The notes: generated by a model not told the origin, from the sequence alone. DNA of 64,000 nt from Bacteroidales bacterium (GCA_015060455.1 SUYM01000011.1:1-64000); one strand, 5' to 3'; positions 35,201-43,662 are shown, counted from the stretch's first letter. Program-made: numbers and translations.

Positions 35201-35447
35201 AGATGGTTCTTTCCTGAGACTCAGAAACTTTACTGTCGGTTATACATTGCCTCGCAAGATGCTCAGGAAGATGCATTTCGACACATTGAGAGTCTATGTT
35301 TCAGGAGACAACCTCTGGACTTTGACCAATTATTCAGGTCCGGATCCTGAGGTTTCCACAAGAAACAATGTACTGACTCCTGGATTTGACTGGTCGGCCT
35401 ATCCGCGTGCGTGGGGTCTGACAGCAGGATTATCATTTACATTCTAA
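32238..35447 (+). CDS. SusC-like TonB-dependent outer-membrane transporter (PUL 1)
   Basis: A 1069-residue oligosaccharide importer. The signal peptide ends at FTMSAQ. The carboxypeptidase-like domain follows (ITGRVVDASGEPLIAVTVYE, TDIDGNYALNV), then the SusC TonB-box/plug region with VVSVGYGTVARRDLTGSVSK, PLYIIDGFPT and VLKDASATAIYGARGANGVI. The rest is the 22-strand barrel, closing with GLSFTF. SusD follows after 12 bp. The genes around it imply import of unsaturated chondroitin or hyaluronan oligosaccharides. Confidence 0.96.
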   Translation: MQKLTGFLAALLMLVGGFTMSAQSIGITGRVVDASGEPLIAVTVYEDGNTAGGTLTDIDGNYALNVSSAKSSIVFSCLGFAEHKEIVGLRKTINVTLKEESLSIDAAEVVSVGYGTVARRDLTGSVSKVDMGEIMKAPVTNFDQALTGKVAGVVVTTSDGALGAEANITIRGNNSLTQSSAPLYIIDGFPTESSMATALNAADIESIDVLKDASATAIYGARGANGVIVITTKQGTEGKPKVNFSASWAMNRIANKVDLMNGVEFVELQNEIFGASLGTNTYLKPGAADEAAGITSYTLDDYNNPAMWNDWQDQIYRTALVQNYNISVSGGSKEAGNRYNISLSAVDQDGIIVKSNFQRYQGKINFQQKFGKKVTLDVLANYSRAITNGVTPTDAQASSSATGWLMYSVWGYRPVKPKSQWQVDANGNYINNDVDFAVDDEVAGASDYRFNPAKTVRNEYRKTIVDYLNANAGITWEIIDDLKLKITGGYTMNKRRREEFNGSETYTGNPKSSSGKGINGGIYWYNKTSWVNENTLTYTKRFNRKHNFQFLAGFTMQGETYDYKGTAATQMTNESLGLNGLHTGKYQTVSPWQYDWTMMSGLFRVNYNYKYKYYLTASMRADGSSKFPKGNRWGYFPSVGASWNINREDWLKDKPWLSNAKLRASWGLTGNNRTQTPYDYYAQISTLPGDKNSNDYVFGGTPISGYSPSKMENVNLKWETTEQWNVGLDFSVFDSRIKLTADWYLKNTRDLLLQATLPSSSGFTSAMLNIGSMQNQGCEFTLDLVPIQKKNFTWNMNFNIAMNRNKVTALTNDQYSLLRTVSWDQKFNSQDAYITQVGKPSGMMYGFIYEGTYKEEDFNGSLLKDNVPSLTTVTRSDVRPGDPKYRDINKDGVIDDNDRTIIGCGQPLHTGGFGNTFNFYGFDVNIFFSWSYGNDILNANRLYFESGLTKHTNQFKSYKNRWTPENNRSDIPRVAANGMTVYSSRVVEDGSFLRLRNFTVGYTLPRKMLRKMHFDTLRVYVSGDNLWTLTNYSGPDPEVSTRNNVLTPGFDWSAYPRAWGLTAGLSFTF

Positions 35448-35459
35448 CAAAAGAAAAAT

Positions 35460-37172
35460 ATGAAGAATATACTTAATAAAATACTGATATCCTCTGTGCT
35501 TGGTGCGGCATTGACCTCATGCAGTTTCTTTGAGGTCGAGCCTCATGTGATATGTTCAGATACATTCTACAAGACACAGCAGGAGGTTGAATACGGTCTT
35601 GCCGGAGTCTATGGCTCAATGAGTCATGAGCAGTTCTATGGCAGCACATATTCATTGATGTGTTCAAATATAGATGACCTCAGTTATTATAACAGGGCTG
35701 CCTCTACCGCATACCTCGCGTGGTTCAACCACGGACCGGGAACCGGTGAAATCTATGATGTGTGGACCAGGATCTATGATGGAATCGGCAATGCAAATTC
35801 CTTTATGGAGGCAATTGAGGACTCAGACTTTGAAAACATAGAGACCTACTATGCCGAGGCAAGATTTCTCAGGGCATATTATCATTTCCTCCTTGCTCAG
35901 GCTTGGGGAGATGTCCCGTTGAGAAAGGAGGCCGTGAAGAATCCTTCCGATGTCATGCTTGCGTCCTCGCCTCAGGAGGAGGTTCTTGCCTGGTGTGTGG
36001 ATGAAATGGAGCAATGTCTTGCCTCAATCAGTGACGATGTGGCCAACGCTCCTTCACGTGTGACAAAGAATACAGTATTCGGCATTCTTGCGCGTGTGAA
36101 TCTCTTCATGGCAGGTGAGACTGTCAGGAATGTCGATAAGCAGGCTTGCCTTAGTGCTGCGAGGGACTATGCCGACTCTGTCATGGTAAGCAATAAGCAC
36201 AGGCTCAATCCGGACTATTCGCAGGTCTTCAAGAATATGATTTCCAATGACTATGACAGAGAGTATTATGAGTCCATGTGGGAGGTCGAGTTCTACGGAG
36301 ACCGCTCTACTGCTGACAACTGGTCAAACGGTCGTATCGGAGATCTCCTTGGATTGCAGAGCGGCGACAGCAATTCAAGCGATTTCGGCAGTTTCAAGTG
36401 CAATTTTGCTCACGGCATGTACAACGGCTCTCTGAAATTATGGGATCTGTATCTCAGGACTGACAGAACTGCTGACGAGAATGATCTTGCGGTGGTCACG
36501 GATAAAAGACAGGACTGGAATCTGCCGCCATACAGTTATAAGGGACATGCTTCTCAGCCTCCATACGGCTCAGGACTGACTACCGGCTCGTCAAGGACAG
36601 GAATAGATAAGACTCCGTATGTCTATAACAAGGTTTCTACAAGTCAGGATCCTCTTGCTGCCCCTGCGATAAGAATGTGCGGCAAATTCAGAAGGGAGGT
36701 CGAACTCGAAGGTCAGAAGACAGCGAAACTTCTCTATAATCAGATCAATTATCCTCTTTTGAGATATTCCGATGTGCTTCTGATGTATGCCGAGGCATCT
36801 AACGAACTTGATGGTCTTAATCAGAAGGCATACGACTGTCTCGAACAGGTGCGTGCAAGGGCCGGCATCAAGACCAATCCGATAGGAGACTATGATACTG
36901 ACACTTTCCGCGAACTGTTGCGTAATGAGAGAGGACGTGAGTTCTGCTTCGAATCACTCAGAAAGTATGACCTTATCCGCTGGGGTATCTTCGTGGAGGA
37001 GATGAACAACTATTCGGTCTGGACTGCTGATGAAAGATGGTCAAAGGAGACGACCACCGCTGCAATTGCAAGCACAATCGGCGGGAATGTTACTCCAAAG
37101 CACATCGTTTTTCCGGTACCGTCAATTGAACTTGGTGTGAATGATCTGCTCAAGCAGAACCCGTTATGGTAA
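35460..37172 (+). CDS. SusD-like surface glycan-binding lipoprotein (PUL 1)
   Basis: A 570-residue RagB/SusD protein that caps the SusC barrel. The lipobox is ALTSCSFF. The SusD core is visible as AEARFLRAYYHFLLAQAWGD at about residue 135, and the C-terminal PLLRYSDVLLMYAEASNEL, ERGREFCFESLRKYDLIRWG and FPVPSIELGVN(D) block. It shares an operon with susC and overlaps the open frame of the next gene slightly. Confidence 0.95.
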   Translation: MKNILNKILISSVLGAALTSCSFFEVEPHVICSDTFYKTQQEVEYGLAGVYGSMSHEQFYGSTYSLMCSNIDDLSYYNRAASTAYLAWFNHGPGTGEIYDVWTRIYDGIGNANSFMEAIEDSDFENIETYYAEARFLRAYYHFLLAQAWGDVPLRKEAVKNPSDVMLASSPQEEVLAWCVDEMEQCLASISDDVANAPSRVTKNTVFGILARVNLFMAGETVRNVDKQACLSAARDYADSVMVSNKHRLNPDYSQVFKNMISNDYDREYYESMWEVEFYGDRSTADNWSNGRIGDLLGLQSGDSNSSDFGSFKCNFAHGMYNGSLKLWDLYLRTDRTADENDLAVVTDKRQDWNLPPYSYKGHASQPPYGSGLTTGSSRTGIDKTPYVYNKVSTSQDPLAAPAIRMCGKFRREVELEGQKTAKLLYNQINYPLLRYSDVLLMYAEASNELDGLNQKAYDCLEQVRARAGIKTNPIGDYDTDTFRELLRNERGREFCFESLRKYDLIRWGIFVEEMNNYSVWTADERWSKETTTAAIASTIGGNVTPKHIVFPVPSIELGVNDLLKQNPLW

Positions 37173-37192
37173 TCCTAAAACAGATTGTTGAG

Positions 37193-38221
37193 ATGAAAAA
37201 GATATTATTTTTAAGTGCATTTGTTCTCTTTGCAGCATCGTGCCGGCATGATGTCGTCTATGAGGCTGACTATAATGTGACTTTGGATAAGGAGAATACG
37301 TATTATGCAGGTGAGCCTGTAAAGTTCAATTTTACCGGCAATGTGGATAATCTCCTGTTTTTCAGCGGAGAGTCGGGGCACGTATATCAGTATAAGGACC
37401 GCTATTGCGTAAAGGTTTCGGATCTTAGGGAAGTCTCCTTGAAGATTGACTATGAGGGACAATGGGGATATACCGGAGGTCTGTCCGTATATTACTCCAA
37501 CTCATTTGCCGGACTCAAAGGCAGTGGCAATGCCGAGACTGACAGGGCTACCATAGAGCAGATGATAGGCTATACTTCCGACTATGATGAAAAGGACCGT
37601 ACTCAACTTGAAGCGGCGGTAGATGAGGCTATGGCAGGTAATGGCTGGACCAAATTGCAGTATGATGAAGGAGGAAACAAGGAAAAGACCTCGCAGACAT
37701 ACGAAATCCCATTGGAGAAATTTGACAATATCTCCTTAGCCTTTCATTTCCATCCCAAGAGAGACGATAAAAGTGCGCAAAGGTCCTATCTTGTTACAGG
37801 TAATTTCCTTCTTGGGCTTGAAGGTCTGGACCCTATGTCCATGTCTTTCAAGAATATGCAGTTCGTTTCATATATGATGAACAAGGAGATTGCAGATCCT
37901 TATCAGATCAACAAGGGAAAGGGAAGCGTCAACTTCAACAATGTGAATTGCGATATCTTCTTCCAGGGACATGACAAGGGCGCTCTGAGTTATGCCCTGG
38001 ACGGCTGGGTGATATCTGACCCTATGCAGTTTACCGAGGTCCCTGTCGATCCTGACAAGGGTACAGTAATCAAGAACCTTCAGAACTATCTACATACTTA
38101 TGAATATACCTGGGAGAAGCCAGGCACATATAAGGTGACCTTCGTTGGACGTAATGAAAACTACGCCTCTGCCTCCGAACTGGTCAGGGAGTTTACAATA
38201 ACGATTCTTCCCAAGGAATAG
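37193..38221 (+). CDS. DUF5017-type surface lipoprotein, probable glycan-binding protein
   Basis: A 342-residue lipoprotein. I choose the ATG at 37193 (MKKILFLSAFVLFAASC, lipobox Cys17); the upstream in-frame ATG at 37166 lies within susD. The N-terminal third looks like a PKD/Ig-like strand domain (YYAGEPVKFNFTGNVDNLLF, FSGESGHVYQYKDR) and the C-terminal residues YTWEKPGTYKVTFVGRNENY are PKD-like too, matching DUF5017 proteins that follow SusD. No catalytic motif is seen. Its position directly after susCD suggests a surface glycan-binding protein. A bidirectional terminator follows. Confidence 0.82.
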   Translation: MKKILFLSAFVLFAASCRHDVVYEADYNVTLDKENTYYAGEPVKFNFTGNVDNLLFFSGESGHVYQYKDRYCVKVSDLREVSLKIDYEGQWGYTGGLSVYYSNSFAGLKGSGNAETDRATIEQMIGYTSDYDEKDRTQLEAAVDEAMAGNGWTKLQYDEGGNKEKTSQTYEIPLEKFDNISLAFHFHPKRDDKSAQRSYLVTGNFLLGLEGLDPMSMSFKNMQFVSYMMNKEIADPYQINKGKGSVNFNNVNCDIFFQGHDKGALSYALDGWVISDPMQFTEVPVDPDKGTVIKNLQNYLHTYEYTWEKPGTYKVTFVGRNENYASASELVREFTITILPKE

Positions 38222-38225
38222 TTGA

Positions 38226-38257
38226 AATTAAAGGGACCTGAGAGGGCCCCTTTAATT
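38226..38257. terminator. Bidirectional terminator between convergent operons
   Basis: AATTAAAGGG (38226-38235) and CCCTTTAATT (38248-38257) form a 10-bp stem, with a partly paired ACC/GGG interior. The arms are A/T-rich on both sides, so it can serve both strands. It overlaps the last codon of the CBM9-like gene. Confidence 0.75.
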
Positions 38258-38888
38258 ATAGTTCGATTTCGCCGAAGAACTGCGGACAGTGGAAATTCGG
38301 TGCCGGAAGCGGTATAGGTGACCAACTGAGGAAATGCGGTTGGTCACATTTGTCTCCGCATTTATAGAGGTTGGCGCGGAGTGATTCAGGCTTATGGTCA
38401 TATCCGAATATCTCGTATGGAATGACCTCTATCGCCCACCATGACTGTCCTGCACCCTTTGAGTCGATAGGCTCGTGGGGCAGGGACGTGACGCGGCGTA
38501 TTGTGGAGATTTCCGCCTCAGTGAGGTGCTGGGCATCTGTCTTTGAGAGCCTTTTGCCCACCAGAATGGTGCCGGCGCAGTTCATCTCTATGTTCATATA
38601 TCTCTGACCGTCTGCCATTGTCACGAAAAATTCCACGCAACTGTCTTCCCATACGGGACCGTTGGTTTTCATGGCCACCGCCTTCACATGGTCTTCTGTT
38701 ACCTTGAACATGACGGCGACCGCCTTGTCGGAGTGGGCGATGTGGAAATCTACTGACGGAGCGTACGGATATTCGGGCCAGTTGACGTTTGCTGTCGGGT
38801 GGCTTTCCAGTGCTGCGAGCGTTTCACGCAGTGCGCTGTCACTCAGCGTCTCCATGCCCTTGATGTATGTTGATTTGATTTTGTTCAT
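38256..38888 (-). CDS. CBM9-like carbohydrate-binding protein
   Basis: A 210-residue protein without a clear signal peptide. I use the ATG at 38888 (MNKIKSTYIKGMETLSD); a longer frame to 38933 would start in a REP-like repeat. The core VDFHIAHSDKAVAVMFKVTE, GPVWEDSCVEFFVTMADGQ, YMNIEMNCAGTIL and SWWAIEVIPYEIFG follows the order of family 9-like carbohydrate-binding domains. It is the last gene of a four-gene minus operon with the NahK-like kinase. Its ligand is unknown; intracellular sugar binding is possible. Confidence 0.78.
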   Translation of the reverse strand: MNKIKSTYIKGMETLSDSALRETLAALESHPTANVNWPEYPYAPSVDFHIAHSDKAVAVMFKVTEDHVKAVAMKTNGPVWEDSCVEFFVTMADGQRYMNIEMNCAGTILVGKRLSKTDAQHLTEAEISTIRRVTSLPHEPIDSKGAGQSWWAIEVIPYEIFGYDHKPESLRANLYKCGDKCDQPHFLSWSPIPLPAPNFHCPQFFGEIEL

Positions 38889-38903
38889 GTGTGTGATGTT
38901 TAC

Positions 38904-38936
38904 GTCATTGCGAGGAGCGTAGCGACGTGGCAATCT
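38904..38936. repeat. REP-like unit (GTCATTGCGAGGAGCGTAGC type)
   Basis: GTCATTGCGAGGAGCGTAGC then GACGTGGCAATCT is a palindromic unit of a second REP-like class. A near copy lies at 46181-46223 (TGTCATTGCGAGAAGGAGCA, GACGTGGCAATCTTC). Confidence 0.65.
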
Positions 38937-38941
38937 CCTTT

Positions 38942-40054
38942 CTATGAATTTTTGACAATATCCCTCATCGCCTCATACTGCTCCTCCATTGAGCATAGCA
39001 ACTTGTACTGTGCGTGTGTCCTGGCCAGGTTGTGGTCCGGAGCATTGGTCTTGTAGTACTTGTCTCCGTCAATATAGTCCATCAGGAAGCGGAGGACCTG
39101 TTCGTATGTGATATAGCGTGCAGAGAAGGCCAGCCACTCCAGTTCGCTCTCTGTCATAGTCTCGCGACGCTCCGAAAGGTATCCTTCCGCATATGCCTTG
39201 AACATTTCAAGTGACATGGACACTCTTGAAAGATCCCTGTCGTCTTCCGCACCTGTATTTGTGTATGAGCGGATTGCATCACCGAAGTCGTTGAGGGATG
39301 TGCTGCTCATGCAGGTGTCAAGGTCGATGACGCAGAGCACCTCGCCGGCCGCATCGAAGAGGATGTTGCTGATCTTGGTGTCGTTATGAGTCACTCGTGT
39401 AGGGATGGTTCCGTTCTCGACGAGGCTCCAGAATGCCAGCATCTCCTCCTTGCGTGACTCTATCCATCCTATTTCCTCTGCAAGATCCTTCACTCTTCCA
39501 GCCGCATCAGCCTTCAGCGCCTCATCCCACTGCTGGAATCTCCATCTGATGTTATGGAATCCCTTGATGGTCTCGCTGAGCGGGGTAGTGAAGTCGGCGA
39601 GTTGGGCCTGGAACTTTCCTATGCCCTGGCCGCCCTTATATGCAAGGGCAGGGGTGTCAGCCTTTTCGTATGTTATCGAACCCTCGATGAATACGCATAC
39701 AGCCCAGAAATTCCCGTCCTCGTCCTTATAATAAAGGTCGCAGTATGGCAGAACCTTCTCCTCTGAGGTCAGAGTGCCGGCCGCTCTTTTTACAACCGTC
39801 AGCACCTCGCGCATGGGATCTCCTCCTGCGGCAGCAACCTTTGCCTTGATATGCTCAGTAACCATAAGAATGTTGTTCATCATCCCAGGAACATCAGGGA
39901 AAACCACATGGTTTTTCCTTTGGAGGATGTACTTCGGACCTTCAAGAGTCTTCACGATGAATGTGTCGTTGATGAATCCCGGACCGAGAGGCTTGATTTC
40001 TGTGATTGTGCCGGCAATTTCAAATTTGGAGGCAATGGTGAGATACTTTTCCAT
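38942..40054 (-). CDS. NahK-like N-acetylhexosamine 1-kinase (APH fold)
   Basis: A 370-residue cytoplasmic phosphotransferase. It resembles Bifidobacterium N-acetylhexosamine 1-kinase along most of its length: GPGFINDTFIVKTLEGPKYI with LQRKN, HVVFPDVPGMMNNI, and the catalytic loop RVTHNDTKISNILFD with Asp225, followed by VIDLDTCM with Mg-binding Asp244/Asp246. The C-terminal APDHNLARTHAQYKLL matches too. The reaction would be ATP + GalNAc or GlcNAc to the 1-phosphate. Its place beside the chondroitin lyase/GH88 locus suggests it handles the amino sugar released by GH88. A different sugar kinase activity of the APH superfamily is the main alternative. Confidence 0.8.
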   Translation of the reverse strand: MEKYLTIASKFEIAGTITEIKPLGPGFINDTFIVKTLEGPKYILQRKNHVVFPDVPGMMNNILMVTEHIKAKVAAAGGDPMREVLTVVKRAAGTLTSEEKVLPYCDLYYKDEDGNFWAVCVFIEGSITYEKADTPALAYKGGQGIGKFQAQLADFTTPLSETIKGFHNIRWRFQQWDEALKADAAGRVKDLAEEIGWIESRKEEMLAFWSLVENGTIPTRVTHNDTKISNILFDAAGEVLCVIDLDTCMSSTSLNDFGDAIRSYTNTGAEDDRDLSRVSMSLEMFKAYAEGYLSERRETMTESELEWLAFSARYITYEQVLRFLMDYIDGDKYYKTNAPDHNLARTHAQYKLLCSMEEQYEAMRDIVKNS

Positions 40055-40058
40055 AGTG

Positions 40059-40463
40059 TTATTGTATGTCTTTAATGATTATTCCGATGTCTTTGTCTTC
40101 GTTCCAGAGTTTTATCAGTCCGTCAGAACTTATCTGTTTTACTTCGAATGGAAGGCCCTGAAAGGATTTTGTCCCAGTTCCCCCGGTCCATGACACATCC
40201 CCGGCTATGACCTGTCCCTCTTCCTTAGGATTTTCCGAGCATCTGATAGTGAACCACTGGGAAAGACGGTCGTCATAGACACGATATTCACAGGTTTTGT
40301 CATTGAAACCGATCTGACAGTCTGCGGGGTCATACGAAACCTGCACCTCGCCCTTCCATGTCAGCGATATCTCTGACTGTTGCAGAAAGGTGTTTTCCAT
40401 ATTGTAGGGATTGCACCCGGCGATAGCAAGAAATAATATGAATATGACGGATATCCTTTTCAT
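40059..40463 (-). CDS. Small uncharacterised lipoprotein
   Basis: A 134-residue lipoprotein (MKRISVIFILFLAIAGC, lipobox Cys17) whose ATG overlaps the stop of the metalloprotease by one base (TAATG). The mature part is beta-rich and has paired cysteines (ADCQIGFNDKTCEYRVYDD, FTIRCSENPKEEG). I do not recognise a family. The short all-beta form could be a binding or inhibitor domain. Coupled translation with the M6 protease suggests it acts with it at the cell surface, for example as an inhibitor or partner. The kinase starts 4 bp after its stop. Confidence 0.7.
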   Translation of the reverse strand: MKRISVIFILFLAIAGCNPYNMENTFLQQSEISLTWKGEVQVSYDPADCQIGFNDKTCEYRVYDDRLSQWFTIRCSENPKEEGQVIAGDVSWTGGTGTKSFQGLPFEVKQISSDGLIKLWNEDKDIGIIIKDIQ

Positions 40464-42601
40464 TATTCTACATTTAACTGCTTGATGATGATGTCCTTGC
40501 TGCCGTCTTCCCATATTACGACCGCTTTCAGCACACCGCTGGCATCAGGGCGGAATATATAATCTTTTCCTGGATTTACTGGCACGTCATCATAATACCA
40601 TGATATTTCTGAAGCCTCCGAGGCACCCACCACGTGGAGGGCAAGAGCGTTGTCCCGTCTGGTCTGAGGCATATATATGTATGGCCAACTGACCCCCGGC
40701 TTTCTTTTGGTCATGAACGGCAGTTTATATGAACTGCTGACGCCCTCCTGTGTTTCAAAACGGATGAGCGCTTCGTATGAAACGTTGCCGCTTTCCAGAC
40801 CTTCGATCTTGCATGCATATTTCCCGTCCCCGATGGAGGCAGGTTTGATGGTCGTATATGGGGCGTCGGAGGCGGTCTTTTTCCAGTCGATGACAGCGAC
40901 TGTATTGGGAATGTCCGTGTCAGATGCTTCAAATGTGATGATCGCTGCGTCGGGGAAGGTCGTATATTCCACATTCCGGACAGATGGTACACCCTGTACG
41001 GCGTCCCTGTCAACCACGTTGAATGTTATCTTGCCATTGACGTTCCTAATGCCTGTGATGGATACATTTGACGTGTTTCCGTTCCAGAAATCAAGTTGTG
41101 GCGATCCGTCTGTGCCTAAGGAGGTCACTCTGGTTGTCGGGAAGAATATCTCCGAAATGTTTCCTTTAAGGTCTGACAATGAGTTTATCCTGTCGCTCCT
41201 TCCGTCTGCTTCAATGAGGTCGGCACACTGGTGGTCAACTCTTGTGTTGATTTCGTTCATCGTCCACACACTGTATTCGTAACCGTCAAATATGCTTTTC
41301 AGGTTTTTGTCGATATGATAGACGAGCATTCCCTTTCCGCCTATATATTTGTCCCACCCGTCATTGCTGCGGCATTCAAAGAGGTAGTATTCATCCTTGG
41401 TGTCGGTGTCCAGTCTGTAAAATTGTCCGTTCTCATTGACAGGACTCAGTTCGTAGGATTGTCCCGTTTGCAGAACGGTTGCCTGTGAGATCCCCAGCAA
41501 TTCCCGTTCTATGCAATTGAAATATGGAGGAGTCTGTGAGTCGTTGTTGTAATTTCCTCCATCCATAAGAGAAGTCGATCTCCATGTGCCGGCTGCCCAT
41601 CCGTCCTCCTCATCGTAATCTGTGTCGTAAAGGTCCATCAGACCCAGTGTGTGGGCATATTCGTGGCAGAACGAACCTATGCCGGCAAGGTCGCGGTCGC
41701 CTCTGATTTCAGACGAACAGGCATATCGGTCGATGCGCTTGCCGTCAAGAACAAGATTTATTCCCTTTCCGCTATATATATAATACTGGTGTGGCCAGAT
41801 GAGGTCCGGCTGGTCAGTGTGTTCCGACTCGCTGAGACCGGCATAGAAGACATATACGTTATCCACATAATTGTCTCCGTCCTGATCGTATAGTGAAAAG
41901 TCTATTGTATTGTCTGCAAGTTGGCAGGCCTGTGCTATCATGTCCCAAGGACAGTAGTCAAAATCCTCCTTTTCATCGTTCTTGCCGTAATGGGAACTTG
42001 GCCAGTTCAGCGTCAGGATGTCACTTACGTCAAATATGAACTCCCAGCCCTGACCGAACTGCTCCTGGAAATACTGCTTTGCACTGCCTGTCTGCTCGTT
42101 AAGCAATCTGTAGAACTGCTCTTTTGTGAATTTGAACTTTACGTCAGAAAACTCCACAAGCAGCACCAGACCTCTCTTCTGGTATGTCTGCCCGCTGCCT
42201 TTTGTCTGGACAGACTGATTGCGTATGCTCTCGATTGTGCGAAGTGCCTGTTCATTACCTACGGAACGCCTGCGTGCTGCATTTGAGGAAAGCGTCCTGT
42301 ATGGGATGTTTCTGGCTGCCGATATTATTTCGGCTGGGGCATTGCCCACGTGATGACCTGTGCTTGAAATCTCCCCGTTTACGTTATATACGGCGTAGCA
42401 CCACCAGCCGTCTTCATCCTTGATTATGGCTGCTCCGTCCTGTGTGGTCCTGATTCTCAGCCACTCGTCACCATAAACTCTGACTGCAAATGAAGAACCG
42501 TCGGGCTGTGTGTAGATTGTGTTTGTTTCACCGACCGGACCTGCCATGGCAATGACAGGTAAAATCAGTAATATAAGATATATAAGTCCTTTTCTGAGCA
42601 T
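40463..42601 (-). CDS. M6-family secreted metalloprotease
   Basis: A 712-residue immune-inhibitor-A-like zinc protease. I start at the ATG at 42601 (MLRKGLIYLILLILPVIAMA) since the signal peptide begins there; the open frame to 43024 overlaps the divergent gene. The zinc motif H313-E-Y-A-H317-TLGLMD323 is complete, preceded by YDQDGDNYVDNVYVFYAG. The M6 propeptide-like region includes RTTQDGAAIIKDEDGWWCYA. The C-terminal 180 residues are Ig/FN3-like. It is the first gene of an operon with a lipoprotein, the NahK-like kinase and the CBM9-like protein. Secreted protein or proteoglycan core cleavage is inferred. Confidence 0.9.
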   Translation of the reverse strand: MLRKGLIYLILLILPVIAMAGPVGETNTIYTQPDGSSFAVRVYGDEWLRIRTTQDGAAIIKDEDGWWCYAVYNVNGEISSTGHHVGNAPAEIISAARNIPYRTLSSNAARRRSVGNEQALRTIESIRNQSVQTKGSGQTYQKRGLVLLVEFSDVKFKFTKEQFYRLLNEQTGSAKQYFQEQFGQGWEFIFDVSDILTLNWPSSHYGKNDEKEDFDYCPWDMIAQACQLADNTIDFSLYDQDGDNYVDNVYVFYAGLSESEHTDQPDLIWPHQYYIYSGKGINLVLDGKRIDRYACSSEIRGDRDLAGIGSFCHEYAHTLGLMDLYDTDYDEEDGWAAGTWRSTSLMDGGNYNNDSQTPPYFNCIERELLGISQATVLQTGQSYELSPVNENGQFYRLDTDTKDEYYLFECRSNDGWDKYIGGKGMLVYHIDKNLKSIFDGYEYSVWTMNEINTRVDHQCADLIEADGRSDRINSLSDLKGNISEIFFPTTRVTSLGTDGSPQLDFWNGNTSNVSITGIRNVNGKITFNVVDRDAVQGVPSVRNVEYTTFPDAAIITFEASDTDIPNTVAVIDWKKTASDAPYTTIKPASIGDGKYACKIEGLESGNVSYEALIRFETQEGVSSSYKLPFMTKRKPGVSWPYIYMPQTRRDNALALHVVGASEASEISWYYDDVPVNPGKDYIFRPDASGVLKAVVIWEDGSKDIIIKQLNVE

Positions 42602-42630
42602 TATAAGTTTCAAAATTGCAAAAATTTCGC

Positions 42631-42638
42631 TATCTTTG
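42631..42638 (+). promoter_or_regulatory. -7 box for the PCMD gene
   Basis: TATCTTTG, a perfect match to the Bacteroidota -7 consensus, 29 bp before the ATG at 42668. The 66-bp space is shared with the divergent M6 protease gene. Confidence 0.6.
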
Positions 42639-42667
42639 CACAAAGAATTGCAATATACACATTTTTT

Positions 42668-43648
42668 ATGAAATTTACAAAAGTAGTCATTTCGATGGCA
42701 GTCCTTGCCATGAGCGTCTGTGCTTCTGCACAAGATTATTTGCAAACAGTAAAGGCTATAAACGAGTTCGGAAAATTTGACACATGGTCCCGTCGTGAAA
42801 TCAAGGAGTCGGGGCTCATTGGTGGTGCGACGGAATACCTCTATGAGTTCTATGGCGACCCGTCTGAGGTGCGTCAGACCGGAAAGACGCCTTTCTGCGC
42901 TCCAGAGGGCTATCTTTGGAGGACCAACAATGTCCTTGCAGTCGTTTGTGGAGTTGTAAAGACCAACAATACTGTGTATCCGGAGAAGAGAGGTGACGGC
43001 TATTGTGCACGGCTGGAAACCCATATAGAGGAGGTTAAGGTCCTGGGTATGATAAATATGGATGTTACATGTCAGGGCGCGATTATGGTGGGTCAGTTGC
43101 CTGAACCTATCACCACGACCAAGGATCCTATGTCAAAAGTTCTGTATGGCGTTCCGTTTACAGGCTGCCCGAAGGCCGTAAGGCTTGATTATAAGGCAGA
43201 TGTGTGCCATGAGGTTATCCGCGGTACAGGATTTTCGAAACTTAAACCGATGGGATATGAGGATCATGGAGAAATAACCGTGATGCTTCAGAAGAGATGG
43301 GAGGATGAAGAGGGTAATATCCATGCGTTGAGAGTAGGTACTGCCATAGAGCGCATCACTCAGGATATTCCGGAGTGGATCAATGGACACGAACTTGTAA
43401 TCGGTTATGGCGATATTACCAAGGAGCCATATTATAAGGAATATATGGGGTTGAAGACGGATCCGGAAACAGCCTATCACGCCGTCAACAGCAAGGGTGA
43501 TGTGGTCATGATCATCGAGGAAGGATGGGCACCCGAGGGAACAGAACCGACACACCTGCTTCTTCACGCCATTTCAAGTTGCGGACAGGCTTTCTATGGT
43601 GGTGTGGGCAATACTATCTGGCTTGACAATGTCGAGGTCGTGATGTAG
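42668..43648 (+). CDS. PCMD (putative carbohydrate metabolism domain) protein
   Basis: A 326-residue exported protein (MKFTKVVISMAVLAMSVCAS ending at ASAQ). The sequence after residue 25 follows the PCMD pattern found in Bacteroidota: W-containing start (GKFDTWSRREIKE), a central APEGYLWRTNN then YCARLETHIEEVKVLGMIN, TGCPKAVRLDYKAD, and the C-terminal LLHAISSCGQAFYGGVGNTI with WLDNVEVVM. Related domains often sit beside carbohydrate-active enzymes, but the biochemical function is not established. It stands alone and divergent from the M6 protease operon. The lack of a lipobox Cys makes it likely periplasmic. Confidence 0.8.
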   Translation: MKFTKVVISMAVLAMSVCASAQDYLQTVKAINEFGKFDTWSRREIKESGLIGGATEYLYEFYGDPSEVRQTGKTPFCAPEGYLWRTNNVLAVVCGVVKTNNTVYPEKRGDGYCARLETHIEEVKVLGMINMDVTCQGAIMVGQLPEPITTTKDPMSKVLYGVPFTGCPKAVRLDYKADVCHEVIRGTGFSKLKPMGYEDHGEITVMLQKRWEDEEGNIHALRVGTAIERITQDIPEWINGHELVIGYGDITKEPYYKEYMGLKTDPETAYHAVNSKGDVVMIIEEGWAPEGTEPTHLLLHAISSCGQAFYGGVGNTIWLDNVEVVM

Positions 43649-43662
43649 TTCTTCCATCTTGG

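Noticed and set aside
42602..43024. N-terminal extension of the M6 protease open frame
   Set aside because: It is antisense to the PCMD gene, and a good signal peptide begins at the ATG at 42601.
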